From Paratrimastix pyriformis (lineage: Eukaryota; Preaxostyla; Paratrimastigidae), in NCBI GenBank assembly GCA_027972325.1, contig JAPMOS010000323.1, forward strand, positions 1-28,073: a stretch of DNA of 28,073 nt, in the 5' to 3' direction. Of this stretch, positions 9,429-19,332 are shown one piece after another (the first letter of the stretch is position 1; every line of letters begins with the position of its first letter). Below the pieces are notes generated by a model. It was not told the origin of the DNA and ran no database searches. It saw only the letters and a list, made by a program, of their open reading frames with translations. A program made the position numbers and the translations under genes.

Positions 9429-10455
9429 ATGATTACGACTGGATTCAGTCCTTACGTACGGATGGTACGTATTGAGCTGGACAAAACGCAGTATCGTCGT
9501 TGGGCCACTCGCATGGGGGCACGATCGATCTTATTGAAGGAAAATGGTGGGTGAAGTGGTGGTTTGTTACACAGACTGGAGAAAATGGGTGTGAACTTGG
9601 GCAACATGATCAGGGGCCGGCCTGCGGGTGGGGACGGCTGCTGTATCAGAAATGGAGGAGCTGTGATAATAGAACAGTGTTGGGGACGGACCCAAAGGAA
9701 GAAGGCGTGGCAAAGGAAACGTGGCGATCGGTGGGGAATCGGCCAGCCGGAGAGGGCAGCGTAGGAGGAAGAAGAACGAGCGGATGGGGATCTGATTTGG
9801 TGAAAAAAAAGACCGGGGAATTGAAACAGAGGAATGGGGTAGAGCGGACGGTGGAGGAAACTGATGGGGCAGCTTGCTACTGCCAGGTTGAGCACCCCCC
9901 GGGGAGGGAATCTTCGGCCGGAGTTGGGCGGACGGGTCTCTGCATGAGTTGGCAGGGAATGATGGCGGTTTGGTGGATATCCTTTTTGACGATTTTGATA
10001 GATAGTGTTGGTAGGTTGTGCGTGTTCATGCAGGGGCCTTGTTTTGGAAGATGGCCCTGATCGACTTGATCCAAGCGAGGGGGCGGGAATACCACAGGCT
10101 ATGGGCTCAGATGAAGGGGGGGTGCGAGGACATTGTTATTGGACCAAACGAAATCTATTTGGGGGGAATCGATGGGTGGGAATCTGTTTACTGGTGGCGA
10201 TGGCTCAATGGGGAGGGACGGGCGTGACTCGGAGAGCGTGGGAAATCGACGCGGCTCTACAAAGCGAGGCGGCGTGGAAGGAGTGGGTGTGGATGATGGA
10301 GCGGCGGAGGTTTGGGCTTTGGGGGTGGGGGCAGGATCCCAGCTGGCGGACTGGGAGGGAGGAGTGGCAGGCAAAGAGACTGGCCCGAAGAGGCGGACGA
10401 GGACGAGGTACGGGAGGAGAAGGCTCTGATGGAAGGGGAGGGACGTGACAGTGGA
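9429..10455 (+). pseudogene. LINE copy B ORF2 N-terminal region, function unknown
   Basis: Begins with the ORF2 ATG at 9429. After about 20 residues it loses frame by one A in an AAAA/AAAAA run relative to copy C. The Trp-rich block RRFGLWGWGQDPSWRTG lies near 10305-10360. No domain is recognised. A hydrophobic segment (about 9960-10030) could be a membrane or buried helix, but the frame is uncertain. Confidence 0.5.
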
Positions 10456-11330
10456 GATTGACGGATGGAGGGATGATGGAGCGACCGGGCGAGTTGTTTG
10501 GCGGTGGTGGCGAGCTGGAGGAAGTTGATGGGGTTGGCTTGTCGCAGGGGGCGGGGGTCGGGAGGTACAGAGTGTGTAATAAGTCGGGCCACCGTTGTTG
10601 GGTGGCAACAGCCCTCCAGGTGGTGGAAGCGGTGGGGGGGGCCGGGCAGTTGTTCGATGTTGTGAGAGGGGTGATTGGGGGAGACCCGGGTATGGAGCAG
10701 GCAATCTGGGAGAAGGGGATTGATGGGCTGGATGAGCTTCATGATGGGGATGCAGGGGATGCGGTGGCGGACCTGCTGAAACTCGGATCCCGACAGGAGC
10801 GCGGATGAGGGTGGTGCACGTCTGTCAGGAATGCGGAAGGGTGAGCGAGGGCCGCGAAAGGGAGCGGGACTGCCTGGTGGTGCGCCTGGAGGGACGGTGA
10901 CAGAATGAGTGAAGCGGTCCGGGTAGTGATGGCGGACGGACGGGTGCGGAAGAGGTGCCCAGAGTGTGGTGCCGATCGGTGGCACGCGCAGGAGGAACGG
11001 GCGGTGGGCATGGAGGATGTCATGGTGGTCCAGGTGGTTCGCGATCGGCGGGACGGCAGGGTGGACCAGTCGCAGTGGCGGGTGCAGCCGGACCCCGTGG
11101 AAGTTCTTGGCACGAGTACCGCCTGGAGGCGGCGGCGGAGTTCTGCGAAAGGAGAGGAGGGGGCGACATTGGGTGGCGGTGAAGAGGATTGAAGGGGCAT
11201 GGTGGCGCTTCGATGACAGCGTGGTGAGGTGGGCGAGGAAGAGACGAAGCATGGCGACATCTTTCTTTATGGCGGGGGCAGGGATGGGGTCGAGAATGCA
11301 GCGTTCGATGTGGGGACCGGCTTTTGGAGG
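10456..11330 (+). CDS. LINE copy B ORF2, USP-type (peptidase C19) deubiquitinase-like domain
   Basis: This is the clearest copy of the USP-like domain. The Cys box is NKSGHRCWVATALQVVEA, with the candidate catalytic Cys at 10596-10598. The first finger pair is CQEC in the frame from ATG 10805 (HVCQECGRVSEG). The second pair is KRCPECGADRWHAQEE near 10950-10990, followed by MEDVMVVQV, which matches the USP strand after the finger. The His box starts at YRLEAAAEF and continues RHWVAVKRIEGAWWRFDDSVV, with His at 11167-11169 and Asp at 11212-11214. The order Cys box, CxxC, CxxC, His box is diagnostic of USPs. The parts lie in frames that change at about 10805, 10900 and 11120. The usual oxyanion Asn is displaced by one residue. 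Confidence 0.8.
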
Positions 11331-11686
11331 GGGAGCAAAGAAGGGGGCAGACGGGAGGGCACAAGGGGGGACGAAGAGGGAGACGGGTAAGGCGGGGAGG
11401 TGAAGACCTGGAAGAGCATGAGGTGGGGCAGTCCGGGGTGCGCCCGGTAACGGGGACCTCTACCTGGGGGTGCCCAGGTATCCTGGGGACGGGATGAGCA
11501 GAAAGGCCAGGAAGGCGCGGAAGAAGGACGCGACAAGGAAGAAGAGGCAGGTGGCAAAGATGAGGGATATCGAGAAGACATGACGAGAAGGCGGAGGAGG
11601 AGGAATTCCAGGGGGTGGAGAAGTGGTGCCAGGGGCAAGAAGGGAGGCCAACCTGAGGGCGGGGCTGCCGGCGAGGAGGAGGAAGG
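11331..11686 (+). other. ORF2 linker, basic and NLS-like (copy B)
   Basis: Gly- and charge-rich connector between the USP-like and endonuclease domains. It has a run of Lys/Arg at about 11518-11550 (RKKDATRKKRQ) and then an acidic stretch. The basic patch is kept in element D, which argues that it matters. Confidence 0.45.
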
Positions 11687-12440
11687 ATGAGGGTCGTGGG
11701 GTGGAACGTGCGTGGGTTGGGGTCAGACTGGAAGAGCAATGTGGCGGACCTGCTGCGAGTTGGGGGGGTCAACATTGCCCTCCTGCAAGAGACGAAAGGT
11801 ACGAAAGACAACAAGCAACAGTTGGAGGAGAAGTGGATGAAGGGGTGGTGCTGGAGGAGCTCGGTGGTGGAGGACGCAGATGCGCGGCACCCCAAGGGAG
11901 GGGGTGATGATTGGGTATAGGCGGACCTTACAGATAGCAGTGCGCAAGGTCAGGGAGGTGATCCCTGGCTACTTGATGTTTCTCGATTGGTCGGAGGGAA
12001 CCAACCTGAGGCTCATAAATCTGTACTACCCAACTGGGGAGAGGACAAGGTGAGGGTAAGGAATGTCATTATCAGGAGGCTGGAAGAGTGCATGGCGGAG
12101 GGAGCAGCTGAGGGGAGGGGCGTGGTGGTGTACACGGACGCGAATAGCTGGGCTAAGGAGGTGGGGGAGCAGGAGATGCTGGGTCTGACACGGCGAAGAT
12201 GGTGGGTAAGCAGAACGAGATCACATTCGTGCGCAACAAGAAGAAAGGAGGAAGGGGAGGTGGAGGAGGAGGGCAAGCAAGGGGGGAAGGGGGAGGCCAG
12301 GCTGGACCGCTTTGCTTCGGCAACGCAGGGGACGATGGCACGAATGCTGGACAATATGTGGGTGTGGAGAAATGAGGAGGTTCAATGGCAAGAAGTCACA
12401 GACCATCACATGGTCGTGACTGATCTAAGGAACATGCTGC
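11687..12440 (+). CDS. LINE copy B ORF2, APE-type endonuclease domain
   Basis: Starts MRVVGWNVRGLGSDWK and includes NIALLQETKGTKDNK with the metal-binding Glu, GWCWRSSV, VMIGYRRTLQIAVRK, LRLINLYYPTGE, VVVYTDANSW (the GDxN-like motif), ARLDRFAS and VTDHHMVVTDL, the terminal Asp-His pair. This is the standard order of an exonuclease/endonuclease/phosphatase fold in LINEs. Frame changes occur near 11910, 12000 and 12190. A Lys/Gly/Glu-rich insertion (about 12240-12300) separates the last two motifs. Confidence 0.9.
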
Positions 12441-12839
12441 CGGCATGGGCGGGGACGACCCGGAGGAAGGTGGCCATCTGCCCGTCCAGGTCGGACCTGG
12501 ATGCGTTGCTGCGGGAGAAGAGGAAGGATGAGTATGAAGGGATGGTGGGGAAGATGCGCACGTACCGGGAGAAAGTGGCGGAATTGCTTCGGAAGGCGAT
12601 GGAGAGGGGCGGACCCGTCGTTCGAGCAGATGAGTGGGATCCTGCGGGAGACGGCGGGGAAGGTGTTTGGGTTCCGGATGGCCAACACAGACAGGGATTA
12701 TGAACCCATCGCATGAAGCTGAGACGGATGGCGATGGCGGAGCGGGACCCGAGCCTGAGGAGGGAAATGCAGAAGCAGTTGGCCAAAATGAGGCGTGCAC
12801 TACAGGAAGAGGGATCGGGCGTTTGGAAGGGAAGCGCAA
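12441..12839 (+). other. ORF2 connector between endonuclease and RT (copy B)
   Basis: Open, helical, charged connector with RRKVAICPSRSDLDALLREK, YREKVAELLRKAMERG and DYEPIA. The pieces have counterparts in D near 27178-27450. No known domain. Confidence 0.5.
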
Positions 12840-14667
12840 GCGCATATAAGGGCATCATGACAGACGGGTGGCGCCGGTGACGTCGTATGCAACTAAGAAT
12901 GCGGAGGAAAGGTGGACAAGGTGGTCACAGATCCGGAGTCGGTGAAGAATGGGTGGAGGAAGTTCATGGCGGACCTGGCAAGAGGGTGATGCCGGTGGGC
13001 CCGGGGTGGGGCGGGTGCCAGAAGGAAGGCCGCAGGAAGAAGGAGGGTGATCATGGCCCCTCACAGCATGATGTTGAGACAATCCTGGGGCGCTCCCCGA
13101 TGGTAAGGCGGCGGGCCCGGATGGGGTGACGGCAGAGATGATCCATGCCTGTGGGGAAGAGATCAAAGAGTGGTTGGGGGAGATACAATGAGATGTTGGA
13201 GCGGGTGAGGTGCCGCAGGAGCTCAAGGTCAGTTCGGTGTTCATGGCCACGAAGTCGCAGACAGAACACCCTGGTGACCCCTGCAGGCAGAAGGCCAATC
13301 ACTTTGATACAGGTCTTTTTGAAGGGATTGCAGGTGGTGGTGGCGTCGCGGTTCCAAGAATGGTGCGTGCAAAGGAATGTGTTTGGGGAGGAGCAGTTTG
13401 GGTTTCTGAGAGGGAGAAGGATTGAGACCCCAATTGCAGAAATTATGGGAGTGCTCACTGACTCGAAAATTATGGGAGGCAGGGAATTCCACATGTGCTC
13501 GTTAGATATCAAAAAGGCCTATGATACAGTGGACATGGACGCACTGAGGAGGGGACTGAGACGGATGGGGGTGGAGGAGGCATTCATCAGGTATGTGGAT
13601 AGTCTGTACGAGGGGAGGAAGGCCAAAGTCATCACGGGTTTCGGCCTGACGGAGAGCTATGAGATAGAGAGAGGCATCAGTCAGGGGGACCCGCTTTCAT
13701 GTCTGCTATTTATCTCATTCATGGAGGAAGTGCTGGCAGAGTGCGAAAGCAGGAAGGTGGGTATATCCTGGATAGTGGAAGGAAGGTGAAAGTCCTTGCC
13801 TTTGCTGACGATGTCATGCTGGTCACTCGAACCAAGGAGCAGATGGTACGGTTGGTCAACACAGTGAGACGGAAGGTGGAGGAGGCGGGTATGCAGCTGT
13901 CGTGGACCAAGTGTGACTACCTGTGTGGGGGGGTGAAGAGCAAGACGGACCTGGACCTGGGTGAGGGTCGAGTCATCAAGGTCCAGCAGAAGGGTGGGGC
14001 CATCCGATACCTGGGGATTTGGATAGACGAGGAGATGAACATGAAGATCAATACGGAGAAGGTCATCCAGAAAATGTGTGGGAGGCTGCACAGGCTGATG
14101 GACAAGAAGGTCCCCCCGAGGTTGATGGTGCAGATGATCAATGAGTGCGTGTCGACGTGCCTGCAATATACGGCGAGGCAGTGCCCCATGCCGCAGAAGG
14201 ACCTTGAGATTCTTCAACAGCGCTATGCACGAGTATTTCGGGAGATTGGTGGGTGCTTGGGGAAATGTGACCCGGCGGAGGTGCTCTTCTTCCCGGAGGA
14301 TGAGGGTGGGATGGGTCTCAAGGACCCGGTGGATGTGCACGACATGATGGTGCTTACGCAACTGCTGGGCAGGGTGGCAGACCAACAAGGGTGCGGCGTG
14401 ATGCTCCGTGAAGAGATAGCCCTGCTGCAAAAGTTGTGGACGACGAGTGAGCCGCTGCTGGACAACCCCGGGAAGTGGGTCAGACTGCACGCGAAGGAGG
14501 AGCCGGGGGTGGTGTCGGGGATGTTGAGGATCTTGCACAAGAAGGGGTTGGCCATCGTGAGGGATGGGGAAGTATTGAAAAGGAAGCGGAATGGGGAATG
14601 CCGACAACACTGGAGGAGCTGGCAGAGCCATGCAAAATCACCAAGCGGCACAGGCAGACACTCATGA
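12840..14667 (+). CDS. LINE copy B ORF2, reverse transcriptase domain
   Basis: Best RT in the window. Visible motifs: AAGPDGVTAEMIHACGEE (near 13105-13160), RRPITLIQVF, FGEEQFGFLRGRR, SLDIKKAYDTVD with the first catalytic Asp at 13505-13507, RGISQGDPLSCLLF, FADDVML with the Asp pair at 13807-13812, LSWTKCDYLCGG, and IRYLGIWIDEEMN. Two overlapping open stretches (13145-13789 and 13699-14667) carry the fingers/palm and the palm/thumb. The frame change between them sits at about 13735-13745. Downstream helices with PCKITKRHRQTL may form a DNA-binding tail. Confidence 0.97.
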
Positions 14668-15261
14668 AGAGGGCATCAGGAGTGTGACCTGATTGTGGGC
14701 GGTAGGTTTCAGTGGAGGGCACGATGCCGCAGTACGTGGAGGCCATCAAGGAGCGGGTGTGTGTGGGGAACAAAGTGGAGACGGAATATGTTAAGTTGGC
14801 GAGGAGGATCCGAGGAAGAAGTGTGAAAGAGATCGAAAGAGGGCAAGGACGGAACAGGAAAAGGAGAGCCGAGAGAGGGCGTGACGGGATACAGGCAAGA
14901 GAGGAGGATGGTGGGAGGATCACGGGATCCCAGACCCGAAGAGGAAGATGAGACAAGCCAAGCTGATGGTGGGGCAAGGGAGGAAAGCTGGTGGTCGTGG
15001 CGAAGAACAGGAAACGCCGAAGCGGGGAGCCGGGGTGTGAGGCCGCCAAGAAAGGGAAGCCCGACGAGCAAGGGGATGGCGAAACGAGAGGATGCATGTT
15101 GAAGCCAGCGACAAGAAGAGGGGGCGGAGAGGCACCTGGACCAAAACGGGGAAAGCAAGAAGAGCCGGATGAAAGCGGGCAAGTGGGACGAGGCAATGTG
15201 GAGGCGATGGGAGGCACTGCGGGCGGAGTGTGAGGTGGAGGTGCGGGTGGAGCCCGAGCTG
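14668..15261 (+). other. ORF2 basic linker between RT and RNase H (copy B)
   Basis: About 600 bases of Arg/Lys/Glu-rich coding without a recognised domain, as in copy A (6128-6734). It has several 2-6 bp length differences from A, more than in the flanking enzymatic domains. This fits weak constraint. Confidence 0.45.
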
Positions 15262-15720
15262 AAGTGGCGGACTTTTACACAGATGGTAGCGCGACCAAGA
15301 AGAAGAAGGACCGGCGAGCGGCATTGGCGGTGGTGGAGCGGCTGTCCAATGGGGCACTGGCTGTGCGGGTCGGGAGAAGGTGCACGGGAAAGGGCAAACA
15401 AACAATGAGGCAGAGCTGGAGGCCATTCTAGAAGCCATCAGGGTGGGACAGGATGCAAACGTGGAGGTGCGCACGGACAGTAAGGTGGCAAAGGGATGGG
15501 TGGAGAGGCTGATGAAGGACGACTGGACACCGACGGACCTGATCGAGTCGAAGGCCGAGGGCCTCCTCCGAAGGGGACAGCGAATACTGAAGGAGCACAG
15601 GGGGGGTGTCCGGCTGGTGTGGGTGAAGGGGCACCAGGAGACAGGGGCATCGCTGGATGCGGAGGGGAACAGATTGGCAGACAAGATTGCCGGGCAAAGC
15701 ATCAAACAGGACATAGGCAA
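15262..15720 (+). CDS. LINE copy B ORF2, RNase H domain
   Basis: RNase HI motifs are in order: FYTDGSAT with Asp at 15282-15284, NNEAELEA with Glu at 15413-15415, VRTDSKVAKGW with Asp at 15476-15478, VWVKGHQE, and GNRLADK with Asp at 15680-15682. The last four lie in one open frame (15380-16519). The first Asp is in another frame, with the change near 15320-15375. RNase H after RT is typical of I-group LINEs. Confidence 0.92.
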
Positions 15721-16290
15721 GATGCAACAGGAACGGACCTGGGGTTTTCGGTTGGTTCACCAATGCGACGGGGAGGAGGTGGTGGGAGACTTTCGCACAA
15801 GCCTCCAGTCCTTCAGCCGCCGCGGACGCATCTCCAGGGCGGCCCGGAAATGCAAGAACGCACTGGTGGTCATCAATGCTCAGACGGGAAATGGTGGAAT
15901 AAATACGCAGACCATGCGATGCGAAATGTCGGGCAGCCTGGCCATGATGGCAATCTTGCAGCGTTACATCACGGCCAACATCAGATTCTACATCAATGGT
16001 GAAGGGGATGGGAAATGTTGGTGTGGGGCGAGAGACTATACGAACCATTTGGTTTTTGAATGCCCGGCTATGATGGGCAGTGTCGCTGAAAGGTGGAGTG
16101 GTGCCAATGCGATCAAACTGATCGCGTGGCTGGACAAGGGGGAAGGAGCAGAAGATGCAGAACAATTGCTCCAAGAAAAATGGGTGGAGCCTATGGGTCA
16201 AAGTGTGCAGGTGAGAGGTAAGCAAATAGCGATGGACAGACTCTGGGAGCTCATCGAGCGATCGCGGGGGCGCCTGGGACAGCTTCTGGG
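15721..16290 (+). CDS. ORF2 post-RNase H region with CCHC zinc knuckle (copy B)
   Basis: Continues in the RNase H frame. A basic helical segment (SLQSFSRRGRISRAARK) and the segment LQRYITANIRFYINGEG lead to the knuckle KCWCGARDYTNHLVFECP, C-x-C-x7-H-x4-C at 16016-16063. This is the usual LINE C-terminal zinc knuckle. After it comes a helical region with WSGANAIKLIAWLDKGEG. The open frame continues to 16519, but the residues past about 16280 appear to be a shadow of the next domain. Confidence 0.78.
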
Positions 16291-17298
16291 AAATGTTCAC
16301 CACAGAAGTGGCGAACCTCTGCGATCGATATGTGGATGGGATGAGTACGGAGATGGCAGAAGGGCAGACCCACAAGAGCACCCTGCGAAACCAGTGGACG
16401 ACCCCCCACGTGGTGTCCTCTCTGCTCAGACAAGCAGGCAGTTTGACAACGATGGCATTCTCGCATCCTGGGAATGCCGATTTGAGCTTCCCCGAATTCA
16501 GAACGCCCAGCAAGGATGACTGGTTTTTGGGGAAGACTGGATGGCTACGGGTTGTTTAAGGAGAATCGCGACCTCCTCATCTTCGCCAACCCTGAATACA
16601 ACCCACAGGAAGAGATGGACCGGTTATTTACGGCAATTGGCGATTGGGCGGAGAGCCCAATTGGTAGAGCTGGGAAGAGAGCCTTCCGATTTATCGCGAT
16701 AGTCCCGTACGGAGTGGGCAAGCCAAACCGGACGCGGCCGGTGCAGGGAATGAAGGCGCAGCATGGAGTCGGTTTGGCGCTGAGGGGGAACATGCAACTG
16801 AAGGAGCTGTTTATCATTGAGGAAGGGGGCTTCAGCTTCTGGCTGCCGAGCTTCTGGCGGACGGGGGAGAAAGGTGCGGGGAAGGCCCCGTTTGACGTGG
16901 GCATTCTGCTCTTCGAGAACCAGCGGGCCCGAGAGAGATTCCCGATGGACCCAGCCCCCTTGTGGGCATTGGAGAACATGTTGCGAAAGGAGGCGGGAGC
17001 GCGAGGAGTGGAGGCTGACTATGAGGGGCGTCCGAAGGAGGGCGAAGTGCTCTATAACTGGAGGGGGATTTCAGAAGGTGTGGTGAAGAAAGTCGCTGGG
17101 AGACTGCGAAGACGGTGCGGGTTTAGGGAAATATACGCGAATGACTGCAGACTGGCAGCAGAGCTGGGGATTGTGGATGAAGAGACCCAGAAGGAGATTG
17201 GGAGCGAACTGGGTGGACTGCGGAGAACTATGCTTGTAGCGATCAAGCAACGGAAGAAGAACGAGAAGAGTGAGGAAGGGATGGATGAAGGGACGTAG
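16291..17298 (+). CDS. ORF2 C-terminal adenine-N6 methyltransferase-like domain (copy B)
   Basis: Two open stretches carry it: one with EVANLCDRYVDGM and NQWTTPHVVSSLLRQAG (16293-16559), then a long one (16516-17298). Motif order fits Dam/DIRS/PCIF1-type adenine methylases: WTTP at 16395-16406, a DLSFPEF segment, FANPEY at 16582-16599 in the place of (D/N)PP(Y/F), RFIAIVPYG, ELFIIEEGGFSFW, and APFDVGILLFENQRARE. The Glu in NPEY is unusual and would be expected to impair base flipping or catalysis. The C-terminal 130 residues are helical, with KQRKKNEK near the end. Stop TAG is at 17296-17298. No other family suggested itself; the call is tentative. Confidence 0.48.
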
Positions 17299-17461
17299 TC
17301 CGAGTGTCGGCGGTGACCGCCCCTTGTGGGCGCGAGCCGACCCATGGACCACTTGGGGCGTTCCTTCTTGCGAGCTTGTCTCGCGGGGAGGGCGGACCGG
17401 GAGGTCTTTGTTACCCGCGGGCTTCGGCCCGATAACGGACTCGGCGTAAGCCGGGAAGTAT
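17299..17461 (+). other. Structured 3'UTR of LINE copy B
   Basis: Nearly identical to the 3'UTR of copy A, with the same nested GTCGGC/GCCGAC helix, the GCGAG/CTCGC hairpin and the CGGGC-TTCG-GCCCG hairpin just before the CA tail. I noticed no change within the stems, while the coding region shows many length changes. Confidence 0.6.
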
Positions 17462-17484
17462 CACACACACACACACACACACAC
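17462..17484 (+). repeat. (CA)11 microsatellite tail of copy B
   Basis: A pure CA run, three units longer than the tail of copy A, followed at once by copy C. Confidence 0.9.
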
Positions 17485-17485
17485 C

Positions 17486-18202
17486 TTGCGGGCGCCGCGG
17501 TGGAGGGGTCTTTCCCCGAATTCTCAATTCTATTCGATCGTCCGACGGCCGAGCAGTTCACAAGGGTTGAGGAACTTGGCCAGAAGTTTCATGCTACTGT
17601 GAGGCCTATTGTGGCTGTGGCGACTGAATTCCAGCCGGACATCATCACGACAACGCTCTTCAAGGCGACGCTTGCTGGCTTTCCGACGGAGGCCAGTGAA
17701 GAGGATGTGGCGACATGGTTGGGAAGGAAAGGTTTGTGTTGTGCTATGGAGAAGGGGGCTTATGGTTTTGGTAGATTCTCTGAGGGTGTTCAAGTTAATG
17801 CCTGCGATCTTTCAAGTCAGCTTCTTTGCGGAGGGAGAAGAAGAAATGCCGAAGTGGTTCCCGCGCCGGGATGCCAACCCGAGATGGCCCATTACCGTGG
17901 TGCCTCCCGAAGTGCGGGTCGAGGTGCCGCCCAACAAGAAGCTGGCGATGCTGCGCCGTCGGGATCTGGCGACTGTGCCGGCTGTCGAGGCCTGGTTGGC
18001 GAGCCTGACGCCTCAATCCGCCAGCGACCATTGCCAGGAAGGACAAGCCTTCCTGACTGGTCGCTGGGACGGTACGTGGTTATTGGTGGTCGATCCCGAG
18101 GAACGAGACCGGCTGGCGAGGGAGAAGCAGCAGCAATATGGGGGGCCGCGGACTATTGTTCGGCGGACTGTGGTGCGTGTGGCGGCCAAGGGGTTGCTGT
18201 GA
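17486..18202 (+). pseudogene. LINE copy C ORF1, RRM-like, 5'-truncated and frameshifted
   Basis: Carries FSILFDRPTAEQFTRVEEL, then the RRM-like KATLAGFPTEASEEDVATWL (about 17658-17720) with GAYGFGRFSEGV as a possible RNP1-like strand, followed by the conserved C-terminal block to the stop at 18200-18202. The RRM part and the C-terminal part are in different frames; the change lies between about 17770 and 17825. This is the cleanest view of the RRM part, since A has extra small deletions there and B lacks it. Confidence 0.65.
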
Positions 18203-18288
18203 TTTGGTTTGAGGTGTTGTGTTTTCAATCTGAATCTTTTTTGAAAACATGCCTTGAGCAACCATTATATATTCATAAAGGGAACGGG

Positions 18289-19306
18289 ATGATTACGACT
18301 GGATTCAGTCCTTACGTACGGATGGTACGTATTGAGCTGGACAAAAACGCAGTATCGTCGTTGGGCCACTCGCATGGGGGCACGATCGATCTTATTGAAG
18401 GAAAATGGTGGGTGAAGTGGTGGTTTGTTACACAGACTGGAGAAAATGGGTGTGGACTTGGGCAACATGATCAGGGGCCGGCCTGCGGGTGGGGACGGCT
18501 GCTGTATCAGAAATGGAGGAGCTGTGATAATAGAACAGTGTTGGGGACGGACCCAAAGGAAGAAGGAGGCGTGGCAAAGGAAACGTGGCGATCGGTGGGG
18601 AATCGGCCAGCCGGAGAGGGCAGCGTAGGAGGAAGAAGAACGAGCGGATGGGGATCTGATTTGGTGAAAAAGAAGACCGGGGAATTGAAACAGAGGAATG
18701 GGGTAGAGCGGACGGTGGAGGAAACTGATGGGGCAGCTTGCTACTGCCAGGTTGAGCACCCCCCGGGGAGGGAATCTTCGGCCGGAGTTGGGCGGACGGG
18801 TCTCTGCATGAGTTGGCAGGGAATGATGGCGGTTTGGTGGATATCCTTTTTGACGATTTTGATAGATAGTGTTGGTAGGTTGTGCGTGTTCATGCAGGGG
18901 CCTTGTTTTTGGAAGATGGCCCTGATCGACTTGATCCAAGCGAGGGGGGGCGGGGAATACCACAGGCTATGGGCTCAGATGAAGGGGGGAGTGCGAGGAC
19001 ATTGTTATTGGACCAAACGAAATCTATTTGGGGGGAATCGATGGGTGGGAATCTGTTTACTGGTGGCGATGGCTCAATGGGGAGGTGCGGGCGTGAATCG
19101 GAGAGCGTGGGAACTCGACGCGGTTCTAAAAAGCGAGGCGGCGTGGAAGGAGAGAGTGTGGATGATGGAGCGGCGGAGGTTTGGGCTTTGGGGGTGGGGG
19201 CAGGATCCCAGCTGGCGGACTGGGAGGGAGGAGTGGCAGGCAAAGAGACTGGCCCGAAGAGGCGGACGAGGACGAGGTACGGGAGGAGAAGGAGGCTCTG
19301 ATGGAA
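18289..19306 (+). pseudogene. LINE copy C ORF2 N-terminal region, unbroken but truncated
   Basis: From the ATG at 18289 the frame stays open to the breakpoint, the only copy in which the ORF2 N-terminus is unbroken. It shows EGKWWVKWWFVTQTGENG, a Cys/Trp-rich part, a hydrophobic segment (MMAVWWISFLTILI), WVGICLLVAMAQWGGAG, and the charged Trp block WKERVWMMERRRFGLWGWG. I recognise no family. The unbroken frame argues that this, and not the shorter reading in B, is the true sequence. Confidence 0.55.
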
Positions 19307-19332
19307 GTCCTTCATCAGGGACTCGGACTTCC
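19303..19332. repeat. 8-bp inverted repeat at the C/island junction
   Basis: GGAAGTCC at 19303-19310 and GGACTTCC at 19325-19332 form a perfect stem across the point where similarity to the LINE ends. A second perfect hairpin, CTCGTTC-ACT-GAACGAG, lies at 19359-19375. Such hairpins can be breakpoints or element termini; which applies here is not known. Confidence 0.55.

Larger units (their letters stand above)
8938..17484 (+). mobile_element. LINE copy B, 5'-truncated, head-to-tail after copy A
   Basis: Copy B begins at the equivalent of position 581 of copy A, directly at A's CA tail, so it lacks the start and RRM part of ORF1. It then runs through the complete ORF2, the same structured 3'UTR and a (CA)11 tail. 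It is the best copy for reading domains: the ORF1 C-terminus, USP, APE, RT, RNase H, zinc knuckle and methyltransferase-like blocks all have long open stretches. It still has several frame changes, some at the same places as in A. No target-site duplication can be recognised inside the CA tract. Confidence 0.93.
17485..19306 (+). mobile_element. LINE copy C, truncated at both ends
   Basis: Begins at the equivalent of about position 273 of copy A, directly at B's CA tail, and runs in register through the rest of ORF1, the spacer and the ORF2 N-terminal region. Similarity to A and B stops at 19306/19307 within the stretch after the Trp-rich block. USP, APE, RT and the tail are missing. The 3' loss cannot come from incomplete reverse transcription, which shortens 5' ends. 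It therefore reflects a later deletion, rearrangement or assembly join. Confidence 0.9.

Noticed and set aside
1-17484. The repeated A/B blocks as long terminal repeats of one giant element
   Set aside because: Each unit holds a full LINE gene set and ends in its own CA tail, and the unit starts differ. Tandem LINE copies explain everything.
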